Of a stretch of DNA of 64,000 bases, positions 39,841 to 48,583 are shown piece after piece. This DNA comes from VRUE01 sp963699225. Lineage in GTDB: Bacteria > Actinomycetota > Thermoleophilia > Solirubrobacterales > 70-9. The stretch spans positions 1,426,001 to 1,490,000 of the forward strand of contig OY969423.1 in assembly GCA_963699225.1 (NCBI GenBank), in the 5' to 3' direction. The stretch's first letter is position 1, and each line of letters opens with the position of its first letter. The notes under the pieces are model-generated. The model did not search any database. It was not told the DNA's origin and saw only the letters and a program-made list of their open reading frames with translations. The translations under genes and the position numbers were made by a program.

Positions 39841-42156
39841 CTACCCGAGAACCCTGAACTTTCTCCGTGCCGGCGTAGGGTCGTCGGCTGCGCTGCCATC
39901 CACCGTGCGCACGCTGAAGATGTGCCTGCCGGGCTTCAATTTCTCATACGCCTGTGGCGATTTGCAGGGCTCGAAGGGCTTGTGGTCGAGCTTGCATTCG
40001 AAACTCGATCCGGCCCGGTTGGATGAGAACCGAAACGTGACCGTGGTCGCGTGAGTGCGCGCCTTCGGACCCGTGAGGATTCTCGCCTGCATCGGCAGCA
40101 AGCCGGCAGGGCCACCGGGACCACTGCAGCCAACGAGGAGGCATCCCGTGGCGACATTGCTGTTGCCAACTTCGCCGACCGGATCGGCTATGACGATCGG
40201 ATCCGGGACTGCGGCGATCGCCAGCTCGGAGGTACCCCCGGCAACACTCGTCTGCGTCGCCGCGACGACTGCTCCCTTCAGGATCGCTGCCGGGAACGTG
40301 GCTTTCCAGTCGCCACTGCCATCGGCCGTGGTTTCGGCCAGGAACGATTCGAGCTCGCCGCTCTCAGCAGTCGCCTTGCGGAAGATGCGGATCTTCGCGC
40401 CCGCCTCCGCTTCGCTGCCACTTGCACCCGTCTCGGTCACGACATCGAAGGACGGTGGTTGGATTTCCCCGTTAGCGCTGCCGCGCAGGTCGATGAAGCG
40501 AGTTTCGTTGAGGGCGCCGTTGTTGCGGGCAATTTCATTCTCACCGCCGTCCGTTTCCAATTCCTCGACGATCCGAATCGCGGGGCCTTCGGTCCCTGAA
40601 ATCGTGTTTTCTTCGACTGGGAGATCGCCACCAATGACGTTTCCGGTTGCGCTCGCGACCGGGCCCCAGTTCAGAATGTAGATGCCCACCTCGCGTGAGT
40701 CGAAGATGCCGTTGCCGACTACGTCGTTGTCGCCATTCGAGACCTCGATCCCGTCCCAGCTGCCTTCGATCAGGTTGCCTTCGATCAGACCGCCTTCGGA
40801 CGGCTCCGAAGAAGATCCGATGGCGATCCCGTCGCCACCGGATTGGATTACGTTGTCGATGATTTCGGCACCGCCCAACGGCGCATAGATTCCGACCCCG
40901 GTCTTGGTCATTCGCACCGTGTTTTCCAAGACCAAAGGGGGCTCGGACAAGCCCAGCGACGAGGCTAATATGCCCACTTCGTAGGCAGCCGAGAAGTCGG
41001 CGGGAGTGCCCGTGATATCCAGGCCGATTGAGTTGTTGCGGGCTTCGAAGCCGCTGCCACCTTCCTGGTAGATGCCAAAGGGGCAGTTCGTCACGTAATT
41101 GGTGTCGCCGCTGTGCGGCCCCCCGATCGTGACGTCGCTTGCCGCCCTGACGTCGATGGCGTAGTGCCCCGCGCCGACTCCCGCAGTGCCTTTGGAATTC
41201 ATTCCAAGGTAGTTGCCGTGGATAGTGGTGGGCCCGCTGGCGGGACCCTGGTCGCCATCGCTCTCGCCGCTCAGATCAATACCGGCGAAAGTTGCCCCCG
41301 AGATCACATTGCAACCGCCGTCGCACGCCGCAGTGGCCAATGCCGTGCCTTTGATCGTGGCGCCGATCTCCGTGTCTTCCGCTTTGGAGCCGCTGCCCGC
41401 CGTGGAATCGGCGACCTCGATGTTCTCTCGATTTCGCTCAATGTAACCGGAGCCGTTTGGGGGAACGCCGAAGTAGTTGCCCTGCACCTGCGACGAGCTA
41501 GCCCCTTCGATCTCGAGGGCCGCCAGATCGCTGGCGACGATCACGTTACGGTCAGCGGCGTTGGTTCCGCCAATTATCGCGTTGTCCGAGCGAGGGCCGA
41601 GGAAGACCCCCTTGTCGTTCATGCCAGTGCCTCCGTCGAGTTTCACGCCGATCCAGTTGTCGCGAGCTTCAAAGTCCTCGGAGCCATTGATCACGTCGAT
41701 CGCGGTCCCCCCGACGCCGGCTATCGAGAGTCCCTCGATTTCGACGTCGTCGTCTTCAACCGTGAAGGCTGAGCCGACGATCGGTCCGCTTACGCCGGCG
41801 CAGGGACCCATCGACCCCAACCCCGCTTTGCACTGCCCCTCGCTGTCGCCGTCGATGTGGACGGAATCTGTGAGCGGAGGCAGTCCGCTGCCGAGCACGA
41901 TCGTGTCGGCCTGCTGGCCGTCGAAGGATGGCGCGAACACAACCGTGTCCCTAGTCCCGGTTGAGGCGTTCGACTCTTCGATCGCCGCCCGCAAGGTGCA
42001 AGAACCAACCGCCGTCTCACAGCCATCTGAGCCGACGGCTTCGTCGCTCTGGTCTCCCGTGCCGTCGACGGTGTAGATCAACGCAGAGGCGGAAGCTGGC
42101 ACGGCAAGCAGACAGCCGACAGCGAGCAGAAGCAAAGCCAAAGCAAGGACCCTCAA
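39841..42156 (-). CDS. Secreted CSLREL-type right-handed beta-helix protein
   Basis: 771 residues. Signal peptide at 1-25 (LALALLLLAVGCLLAVPASA). The first domain contains YTVDGTGDQSDEAVGSDGCE and VGSCTLRAAIEESNA, the CSLREL-type opening. Residues 90-600 are a parallel beta-helix of short rungs with N-rich turns (IGGTNAADRNVI, ISGATFAGIDL, GGDLPVEENTISG). The C terminus has an 85-residue module with SSFECKLDHKPFEPCKSP and GRHIFSVRTVDG, shared with the protein at 1-570. It is likely a cell-surface or matrix protein. It converges with the GMC oxidoreductase gene (3 bases between stops). Confidence 0.9.
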   Translation of the reverse strand: MRVLALALLLLAVGCLLAVPASASALIYTVDGTGDQSDEAVGSDGCETAVGSCTLRAAIEESNASTGTRDTVVFAPSFDGQQADTIVLGSGLPPLTDSVHIDGDSEGQCKAGLGSMGPCAGVSGPIVGSAFTVEDDDVEIEGLSIAGVGGTAIDVINGSEDFEARDNWIGVKLDGGTGMNDKGVFLGPRSDNAIIGGTNAADRNVIVASDLAALEIEGASSSQVQGNYFGVPPNGSGYIERNRENIEVADSTAGSGSKAEDTEIGATIKGTALATAACDGGCNVISGATFAGIDLSGESDGDQGPASGPTTIHGNYLGMNSKGTAGVGAGHYAIDVRAASDVTIGGPHSGDTNYVTNCPFGIYQEGGSGFEARNNSIGLDITGTPADFSAAYEVGILASSLGLSEPPLVLENTVRMTKTGVGIYAPLGGAEIIDNVIQSGGDGIAIGSSSEPSEGGLIEGNLIEGSWDGIEVSNGDNDVVGNGIFDSREVGIYILNWGPVASATGNVIGGDLPVEENTISGTEGPAIRIVEELETDGGENEIARNNGALNETRFIDLRGSANGEIQPPSFDVVTETGASGSEAEAGAKIRIFRKATAESGELESFLAETTADGSGDWKATFPAAILKGAVVAATQTSVAGGTSELAIAAVPDPIVIADPVGEVGNSNVATGCLLVGCSGPGGPAGLLPMQARILTGPKARTHATTVTFRFSSNRAGSSFECKLDHKPFEPCKSPQAYEKLKPGRHIFSVRTVDGSAADDPTPARRKFRVLG

Positions 42157-42244
42157 GCGACCCCCTGACAGGACGGATAACTGACGAGTACCTAAACCCT
42201 ATCCCCGAGGCTGCGATTGCGCAAAGTTCCGCTGGCCAAAAGGG

Positions 42245-42994
42245 CTAGCCGCTAAATGGCAGACCCGGGCCGGAGCGCTGCCACTCGACCTGCCCTTTTC
42301 CCTCGGCGTCGGAACGACCGACCACGTCGTCCCACTCGTGCAGCATCGTCTTCAGCCGGGCCACCGCCTCCGGCGGGTGTCCGGCGACCTCTCCGGCAAG
42401 CACCAGGGCCGCCTCCTCGGTGCTTGCGGCCGGGGCGACGCGGTTGACGAGGCCGAGGCGCAGAGCCTCATCGGCGCTAACCGTGCGCGAGCTGAAGAGC
42501 AGGTACTTGGCGGTGGCGAGGCCGCAGAGGGTGACCAGGCGCGCCGGGCCCACCGGCACGCCCAGCGCCGCCCCCGGGAAGCGCATGCGCAAGTTGGAGC
42601 CGCCGACCCGCATGTCGCAGGCGACCGCGATCTCGGCGCCGCCGCCGACGACGTCGCCGTGGCAGACCGCGATCGTCGGCTTGGGGAAGGCGACGATCTG
42701 GTCGTAGACGTCGGCGAAGAGCTGCATGCGGCGGACCTTGCCCTCCTCGTCGAGCTCCTCCTTGACGTCGGCGCCGGCCGAGAAGCCCATGTGGTCGTCG
42801 GAGCTGAAGACCAGCACTCGGACAGTCTCGTCGCCGCGCGCCACCGCCAGGTGCTCGAGGATCTCGAGCAGCATCTGGGTGTCGATCGCGTTGCGCGACT
42901 TCGGCCGCCGCAGGCGCAGCACCGCCACGCCCCGCTCGTCGACCTCGTAGCTCGTAACCGCGGTCTCGTCGCTCACCGGCGCCAATCTATTCAT
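42245..42994 (-). CDS. Enoyl-CoA hydratase/isomerase-family protein
   Basis: 249 residues. Crotonase fold with both oxyanion-hole segments: FSSDDHMGFSAGADVKEEL near 65-83 and AVCHGDVVGGGAEIAVACDM near 109-128, followed by FPGAALGVPVGPARL and KYLLFSSRTVSADEALRLGL. Catalytic glutamates of classical hydratases are not clearly conserved, so isomerase or other CoA-thioester activity is possible. It starts inside the last 8 bases of pth. Confidence 0.9.
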   Translation of the reverse strand: MNRLAPVSDETAVTSYEVDERGVAVLRLRRPKSRNAIDTQMLLEILEHLAVARGDETVRVLVFSSDDHMGFSAGADVKEELDEEGKVRRMQLFADVYDQIVAFPKPTIAVCHGDVVGGGAEIAVACDMRVGGSNLRMRFPGAALGVPVGPARLVTLCGLATAKYLLFSSRTVSADEALRLGLVNRVAPAASTEEAALVLAGEVAGHPPEAVARLKTMLHEWDDVVGRSDAEGKGQVEWQRSGPGLPFSG

Positions 42995-43526
42995 CCAGCT
43001 GCGCGATCAGGGTCTCGGTCTCATCAGCGGCCCGCTCGACCAGCGCCGCCACTTCGTCGCGGGGCTCGCGGAAGCGGCCCAGCACGTAAGAGGCGACGAT
43101 CTCCGGGTCGGTCGAGTCAGGCCTGCCGACTCCAACCCGCACTCGCCAGAACTCGGGATCGCCGAAGCCGCGCTTGAGACTCTTAAGACCGTTATGACCG
43201 GCGAGGCCGCCACCGAGGCGGACGCGGACATCGCCGAAGGGAAGGTCGATCTCGTCGTGGAGGACGATCACGCGCTCGAGCGGCACCTTGAGCGAGCCAC
43301 GCGCCGGGCCGGCCGCGTCGCCGGAGACGTTCATCTGGGTTTGCGGCAGCAGGATCGCCACCCGTGGCCCGCCGGGGCCGGCGCGTCCTTCGCTCAGCAG
43401 GCCACCGAACTTCGACTTCGCCTTGGGCAAGTCCCAGCGCTGCGAGAGCTCGGCCGCAACCTCGAAGCCGACGTTGTGCCGGGTCGCGGCGTAGCGCTCA
43501 CCCGGGTTGCCCAGGCCGACGATCAA
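42987..43526 (-). CDS. pth: Peptidyl-tRNA hydrolase
   Basis: 179 residues as annotated from TTG 43526. IVGLGNPGERYAATRHNVGF (2-21) includes the catalytic histidine of the RHNVG motif; MNVSG, HDEIDLPFG (catalytic aspartate) and GHNGLKSL follow. It recycles peptidyl-tRNA released from stalled ribosomes. The TTG start sits right at the first strand. An upstream in-frame stretch (FRRRRPERGEGEQQGDRVL) is open up to a CTG at 43589, just after the rplY stop, so the true start may be that non-standard codon. Confidence 0.93.
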   Translation of the reverse strand: MIVGLGNPGERYAATRHNVGFEVAAELSQRWDLPKAKSKFGGLLSEGRAGPGGPRVAILLPQTQMNVSGDAAGPARGSLKVPLERVIVLHDEIDLPFGDVRVRLGGGLAGHNGLKSLKRGFGDPEFWRVRVGVGRPDSTDPEIVASYVLGRFREPRDEVAALVERAADETETLIAQLDE

Positions 43527-43591
43527 GACGCGATCGCCCTGCTGCTCGCCCTCGCCACGCTCGGGCCGGCGGCGGCGAAAGATCGACAGGG

Positions 43592-44278
43592 TTAATCCCC
43601 GCCGGAGTCGCCCGAGTCGCCCCCGTCGCCACCATCCTCGGCAGCGGCTGCCTCGCCCTCCTCGCCAACCAGCTCGGCCTCCTCCTCGACGGCGGGCTCG
43701 GGCTCTTCCTCAACGCGCGGCGGCGAGAGGGTGGCGATGGTCACCTCCTCGGGGTCGTCGGCGACGAGCGTGACGCCCTCGGGCACGACCAGCGCCGAGA
43801 GCTGCAGGGTGTCGTTGATCTCCATCGTCGAGACGTCGGCGACGATGCGATCGGGAATCTCGGTAGGCAGCGCTTCGACCGTGACTTCGCGGGTGACGTG
43901 CTCGAGCACGCCGCCGCCCTTGACGCCGGGCGCCGTATCGGTCCCCTCGAGCTCGATCACCACGTCGGCCTGGATCGCCTCGTCGAGACGGACCTCTTGC
44001 AGGTCGATGTGCTGAAGGCTGCCGCGCACCGGGTGGTGCTGCTGCTCCTTGACCACGACCGGGACGGCTTTGCCGCCCTCGATCTCGAGATTGAAGAGCG
44101 CGGCGCCTTCGCCGAGCACGTTGCGGATCTCGCGTTCGGGCGCCTGAAAGGCGCGCGACTCGGCGCCACCGCTGTAGACGACACCCGGCACCAGGCCCTC
44201 GCGTCGCAGGCGACGGGAGGTGCGGGAGCCGAAATCGCTGCGCGGGGCAGCCTTGAGAGTTTCGCGTCCTTTGGCCAT
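43592..44278 (-). CDS. rplY: Large-subunit ribosomal protein L25 (TL5/Ctc type)
   Basis: 228 residues from ATG 44278; an upstream frame to 44362 overlaps the divergent kinase promoter. The 5S-rRNA-binding domain covers about 1-92 (SRTSRRLRREGLVPGVVYSG, HPVRGSLQHIDLQEV); the TL5 C-terminal domain follows (KGGGVLEHVTREVTVEALPT, VTLVADDPEEVTIATL). It ends in a Glu/Gly/Asp-rich tail longer than usual. It is followed by pth, a common bacterial arrangement. Confidence 0.95.
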   Translation of the reverse strand: MAKGRETLKAAPRSDFGSRTSRRLRREGLVPGVVYSGGAESRAFQAPEREIRNVLGEGAALFNLEIEGGKAVPVVVKEQQHHPVRGSLQHIDLQEVRLDEAIQADVVIELEGTDTAPGVKGGGVLEHVTREVTVEALPTEIPDRIVADVSTMEINDTLQLSALVVPEGVTLVADDPEEVTIATLSPPRVEEEPEPAVEEEAELVGEEGEAAAAEDGGDGGDSGDSGGD

Positions 44279-44336
44279 GCGGACGGGAGAGGATAGAGAA
44301 AGAGGCGCGTTCGGAGCCTGTGACAACCTTCGGGCA

Positions 44337-45770
44337 GTGAGCGAGGGCTCGAAGATCCCCAAGGGACGGGTGCGCCGCTCGGCAAAGCTGGGCTCGATCG
44401 TCGGCGTCCAGGGGGCCCGTTACGCCGGCACGAAGGCGACAAACGTCGGCCGCTCCGAGGAAGCGAGCAAGGAGCGGCTCGAGCAGCGCCACCTCGAGAC
44501 GGCGATGAAGATGGTCGGCGCGCTGGGCCAGATGAAGGGCGCGGCGATGAAGCTCGGCCAGTTCGCCTCCTTCATCGACACCGAGTTCATCCCCGACGAG
44601 TACCGCGAGATCTACCAGGAGCAACTGGCGAAGCTGCGCACCGACGCGCCGGCGATGCCGTGGGAGAAGGTCGAGAAGGTGCTCGAGGAAGAGTACGACG
44701 GCGAACCGCTCTCGGAGCTCTTCGCCGAGTTCGAGCACGAGGCCTTCGCCGCCGCCTCGATCGGCCAGGTCCACCGCGCCGAGCTGCTCGACGGCCGCAC
44801 CGTGGCGGTGAAGATCCAGTACCCCGGGATCGCCGAGGCGCTCGACGCAGACCTGCGCAACGCCGGCACGATCGTCCGCCTCGCCCGCGCCCTCGCTCCA
44901 GGCCTCGACGCCAAGGAGATCGCCAAAGAGCTGCGCGAACGGGTGATGGAGGAGCTCGACTACGAGTACGAGGCGCAGAATCAGCGCACCTTCTCGCGCG
45001 CCTACCGCGACCATCCCTTCATCTACGTGCCGGAAGTGATCACCCGGCTCTCGCGCCGCCGCGTGCTGGTCACCGAGCTGGTCGAAGGGCTCGACTTCGA
45101 GCAGGTCAAGGCGCTGCCGCACGAGGAGCGCAGCCGCTTCGGCGAGATCGTTTTCCGCGGCAGCTTCGGCTCGATCTACCACCTGCAGCACTTCAACGCC
45201 GACCCCCATCCCGGCAACTACATCCTGCTCGCCGACGGCCGCGTCGCCTTCCTCGACTTCGGCATGACCAAGAAGCTCGACCACGAGCAGATCGTGCTCG
45301 AGCAGCGCGCCTTCGACGCCGCCTCGCGAGACGATCCCGAGGACTTCCGCAAGGCCCTGCACGACCTTGGTTTCGTCAAGAACCCCTCCAAGCTGGACGC
45401 CGAGCGCCTGCTCGAGCACATGCGCGCGGTCGGCGGCTGGTACGTCGAAGACCGCGAGATCGAGATCAACGCCAAACGGGTGATGAAGATCATCGAATCG
45501 ACCAACGATCCGCGCTCAGAGTACTTCGACCTGATGCGGCGGGAGGCGATGCCGGCCGACGAGCTAATGGGACGGCGGATGGAAATCGGCGTCGTCGCCG
45601 TGCTCGGCCAGCTCAAGGCCAAGCGCAACTGGCACCGGATCATGCGCGAGTGGATCTACGCTGACGCGCCATCGACCCCGCTGGGCGAGCAGGAGTGGGA
45701 GTACTTCGAGGGAAGAGGCGTGATGCAGATGCCGATAGTTGAGCGGTCCTTGGAAGGAGAGCAGCGATGA
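44337..45770 (+). CDS. AarF/UbiB (ABC1/ADCK)-family kinase-like protein
   Basis: 477 residues from GTG 44337; the earlier frame overlaps rplY. The KxGQ motif is in AAMKLGQFAS, the alanine-rich nucleotide loop in AAASIGQVHRAEL, the lysine in VAVKIQYPGI, the catalytic-loop motif in NADPHPGNYILL and the metal motif in VAFLDFGMTKKL. These atypical kinases or ATPases support isoprenoid-quinone and lipid metabolism. The stop overlaps the start of the DUF6159 gene by four bases. Start codons of this gene and rplY are 58 bases apart, so they share a divergent promoter region. Confidence 0.93.
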   Translation: MSEGSKIPKGRVRRSAKLGSIVGVQGARYAGTKATNVGRSEEASKERLEQRHLETAMKMVGALGQMKGAAMKLGQFASFIDTEFIPDEYREIYQEQLAKLRTDAPAMPWEKVEKVLEEEYDGEPLSELFAEFEHEAFAAASIGQVHRAELLDGRTVAVKIQYPGIAEALDADLRNAGTIVRLARALAPGLDAKEIAKELRERVMEELDYEYEAQNQRTFSRAYRDHPFIYVPEVITRLSRRRVLVTELVEGLDFEQVKALPHEERSRFGEIVFRGSFGSIYHLQHFNADPHPGNYILLADGRVAFLDFGMTKKLDHEQIVLEQRAFDAASRDDPEDFRKALHDLGFVKNPSKLDAERLLEHMRAVGGWYVEDREIEINAKRVMKIIESTNDPRSEYFDLMRREAMPADELMGRRMEIGVVAVLGQLKAKRNWHRIMREWIYADAPSTPLGEQEWEYFEGRGVMQMPIVERSLEGEQR

Positions 45771-46624
45771 GCCGGATCAAACGCGGTTGGCAGTTGACCA
45801 AGAAGAGTTGGGGGCTGCTGCGCGAAAACCCCGAGTTGCTGCGCTTTCCGCTCTACGGCGGGGCCGCCACGATCGTCGCCGCGATCATCGTGATCGGCCC
45901 CGGCGTCCTCCTGATCGAGGACGACCAGACGGTGTTCGGCGGCGCCCTGGCCGTGATCGGTTTCTACCTGCTCGCCGTTATCGGCACATACTTCAGCGTC
46001 GGCCTTGCCGCGGCCGCCGACATGATCTTCCGCGGTCAGCAAGCGACCGTCGCGGATGGGCTGGCCATATCGCGCAGCCGCTTCTCGCAGATCTGCGGCT
46101 GGGCGGCCGTCTCGACCACGATCGGCCTCGTCCTCAGCGCGCTCGAGAACCAGGGCGTCGTCGGCGAGATCGTCGGCCGCCTGCTTGCCATCGGCTGGTC
46201 GCTGATCACCTTCCTCGCCGTCCCTGTGATCGCCCTCGAGGGAACCGGCCCGCTGGAGACGCTGAAGCGCTCCTCCAGCCTCTTCAAGTCGCGCTGGGGC
46301 GCTCAGGTGACCGGCAACATCGCGATCGGCGGCGCCGTCTTCCTCTTCGGCATGTTGCCCTCCGCATTGCTGATCTTCGCCGGCTTCCTGATCTGGGCCT
46401 CAGCCAGCTTCGCCGGCGCCCTGCTGCTGGTGATCGGCGTGATCGGCCTGGCGATCTCGGTGCTGATCTCCAGCGCGCTCAGCAACATCTTCGGCGTCGC
46501 CCTCTACCGCTTCGCCCTCGACGGCAACGCCGTCGGCGGCTTCACCGCCGACGAGCTCAACTCAGCCGTGAAGACCAAAGGCGGCCGCAACGCGCCGCCC
46601 ACTGCCACTCCCGGCACGATCTAG
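45767..46624 (+). CDS. DUF6159-like membrane protein
   Basis: 285 residues with about six transmembrane segments (IVAAIIVIGPGVLLI, VIGFYLLAVIGTYFSV, GLVLSALENQGVVGE region, NIAIGGAVFLFGMLP, LIFAGFLIWASASFAGALLL, VIGLAISVLISSALS). The start MSRIKRGWQLTKKSWGLLRE and the loop ALEGTGPLETLKRSSSLFKS are characteristic. Coupling to the AarF gene hints at a lipid or quinone-related task. Its stop codon overlaps the stop of the convergent GDPD gene (CTAG). Confidence 0.88.
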   Translation: MSRIKRGWQLTKKSWGLLRENPELLRFPLYGGAATIVAAIIVIGPGVLLIEDDQTVFGGALAVIGFYLLAVIGTYFSVGLAAAADMIFRGQQATVADGLAISRSRFSQICGWAAVSTTIGLVLSALENQGVVGEIVGRLLAIGWSLITFLAVPVIALEGTGPLETLKRSSSLFKSRWGAQVTGNIAIGGAVFLFGMLPSALLIFAGFLIWASASFAGALLLVIGVIGLAISVLISSALSNIFGVALYRFALDGNAVGGFTADELNSAVKTKGGRNAPPTATPGTI

Positions 46625-47361
46625 TCCAGCTGGGCGAAAAGGCGGGGGTCGTTGGAGACCAGGCCGTTGACGCCGGTGGCGACGAGCTTGTTCATCCGCT
46701 CCAGGTCATCGACGGTCCAGGCGATCAGCTCGACTCCGGCCAGCTTGGTGATGCGGGCGAGGCGAGCACTGACCAGCGGGTGGTAGACCCACATCGACTC
46801 GACCCCGAACTTGGGCAGCTTCTCGGCGGCGAGGCCGGGCAGGCGCTGGCGCATCGCCACCAGGGCCGCCAGCATCGGGCCCTTGGCCCAGCGCTTCGAG
46901 GTCCAGTCCTTGGTCACCTTGGGGTAGGTCCAGCCACGGCGCAGCTTCGGTTCGAGCTCGAGAATGCGGCCGAGCGAGTAGAGCTCCATTGTCGAGACCA
47001 TCGCTCGGCCAATTAGGTCGCGCTCACGCAGCGCCCCGACGATCTCCTCCTCGCGACCCGGCAGCTTGATGTCGATATCGATCTCGACCTTGTCCAGGGG
47101 CGGCTCGAGAAAGGCGTCGAGCGCCTCGGTCAACTTCAGCGGCGTGCGGCCCTGGGCGTCGTGCCAGTCGTGGGCAACGACCAGCGGCGCCCGCTGCTCC
47201 ATCGGCAGGTGCGCGTCGCGCAGCCAGAGCACGTCGAGCTCGATCGTGTCGACCCCTGCCTCAACGCCGGCGACGAAACTCTCAACTGTGTTGCCCGGCG
47301 CGATCAGGTCAGCGCCCTTGTGGCCGACCAGGCGCAGATCCTGCTTGTTCACGTTCTCCAT
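46621..47361 (-). CDS. Glycerophosphodiester phosphodiesterase family protein
   Basis: 246 residues from ATG 47361 (47376 is an alternative). TIM-barrel GDPD motifs: VGHKGADLIAPGNTVESF, the acidic pair in DTIELDVLWLRD, VVAHDW, and KVEIDIDIKLPG. A C-terminal strand motif IAWTVDDLERMNKLVATGVN completes the barrel. It hydrolyses glycerophosphodiesters to glycerol 3-phosphate and an alcohol. No signal peptide, so it acts in the cytoplasm. Confidence 0.92.
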   Translation of the reverse strand: MENVNKQDLRLVGHKGADLIAPGNTVESFVAGVEAGVDTIELDVLWLRDAHLPMEQRAPLVVAHDWHDAQGRTPLKLTEALDAFLEPPLDKVEIDIDIKLPGREEEIVGALRERDLIGRAMVSTMELYSLGRILELEPKLRRGWTYPKVTKDWTSKRWAKGPMLAALVAMRQRLPGLAAEKLPKFGVESMWVYHPLVSARLARITKLAGVELIAWTVDDLERMNKLVATGVNGLVSNDPRLFAQLD

Positions 47362-47397
47362 TTTCTGATTTCCCATTCTCAATAAGGCGGTCGGCAA

Positions 47398-47533
47398 GGC
47401 GGGGCATGGATGGCTGGGCGTTCAGGGATAAGCGATACGTTCGCGACACGACCCCCGCGTAGCAACGCTACGTGGGGCGTCGGGGAGCGGGCGTAGCGCG
47501 CCGGCCCTGGGCGTCCAGACGCCATGCCCCGCC
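47398..47533. repeat. Structured inverted-repeat element between GDPD and prs genes
   Basis: Perfect 12-bp outer arms GGCGGGGCATGG (47398-47409) and CCATGCCCCGCC (47522-47533) enclose a near-perfect inner hairpin (47449-47462 with 47466-47482). A short direct repeat, TGGGCGTYCAG, lies on both sides of the inner hairpin. It sits downstream of prs and upstream of the GDPD gene on the minus strand and may be a transcript-end structure or a small dispersed repeat. Confidence 0.6.
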
Positions 47534-47545
47534 GCAGCCGCCCGC

Positions 47546-48583
47546 CTAAAAAAGCTGGTTCTCACCGGCGAAGATCTCGGAGACCGAGTCGTCGGTGAAG
47601 ATGCGGCGGATCGAGTCGGCAAAGGTGCCGGCGGTGGAGAGCACGGTGATGTTGTCCGGGGCGCCGGGGCGCAGTGGAATCGTGTCGCTGACGACGATCT
47701 GCTCGATGTTGGAGTTCTCGTAGGCGAGCCGCTCGTAGGCCGGGCCGGAGAAGACACCGTGAGTGGCGCATGCGATCACCCGGGCCGCACCCTCGTCGAG
47801 CACGGTCTGGGCGGCGGCGCAGAGCGTGCCGGCGGTGTCGATCATGTCGTCGACCAGGACCGCGGTCTTGCCTTTGACGTCGCCGACCACGTAGCCGATC
47901 TCGGCCACCTGCTGGGCCGGGCGCTCCTTCTCCATCACCGCCCAGTGGGTGCCGATGCGGCGGGCGAAGTTGCGCGCCGTCTTCACCCGGCCGGCGTCGG
48001 GCGAGACGATCACCAGGTCCTCGGCGGGGTGCTGGTCGGCGAACCACTGGGTCAGCATCGGCATCGCCGTCATGTGGTCGACCGGAACGTGGAAGAAGCC
48101 CTGGACCTGGCCGGCGTGGAGATCCATGGTGAGGACGCGATCGACGCCGACGCCCTCCAGGCACTTGGCGACGATGCGGGCTGAGATTGGCTCGCGCGGG
48201 GCTGACTTCTTGTCCTGGCGGGCGTAGCCGTACCAGGGCATCACGGCGATGATCCGGTGAGCGGAGGCCCCCTGGGCCGCGTCGATCATCGTCAGCAGCT
48301 CGATCAGCGAGTCGTTCGGGGTCATTTCCGAGTGCTCGTTGGCGCTGGTCGACTGGACGATGAAGACATCGGCGCCGCGGATCGACTCCTCGTAGCGGCA
48401 GTAGACCTCGCCGTTAGCGAAGGTCTTCAGCGTCACCTGGCCGAGGTCGACGTCGAGCTTGCCGGCGACCTTGGCGGCCAGCTCCATCGAGCTGCGGCCG
48501 CCGAAGACCATCATCCGCTTCGAGTAGTCATGGGTGATGGCGCTTGACGGCACCGTCTCGGGTCGCTCCTCGATCGTGCTCAC
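47546..48583 (-). CDS. prs: Ribose-phosphate pyrophosphokinase
   Basis: 345 residues; makes PRPP from ribose 5-phosphate and ATP for nucleotide, histidine and tryptophan synthesis. Conserved elements: SSMELAAKVAGKLDVDLG, FANGEVYCRYEESIRG, RQDKKSAPREPISA, DLHAGQVQGFFHVPVDHM and the PRPP loop VLVDDMIDTAGT. The N-terminal 20 residues are an extra tail. The GTG start overlaps the glmU stop by four bases, with GGAGG ten bases upstream inside glmU. Confidence 0.98.
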   Translation of the reverse strand: MSTIEERPETVPSSAITHDYSKRMMVFGGRSSMELAAKVAGKLDVDLGQVTLKTFANGEVYCRYEESIRGADVFIVQSTSANEHSEMTPNDSLIELLTMIDAAQGASAHRIIAVMPWYGYARQDKKSAPREPISARIVAKCLEGVGVDRVLTMDLHAGQVQGFFHVPVDHMTAMPMLTQWFADQHPAEDLVIVSPDAGRVKTARNFARRIGTHWAVMEKERPAQQVAEIGYVVGDVKGKTAVLVDDMIDTAGTLCAAAQTVLDEGAARVIACATHGVFSGPAYERLAYENSNIEQIVVSDTIPLRPGAPDNITVLSTAGTFADSIRRIFTDDSVSEIFAGENQLF

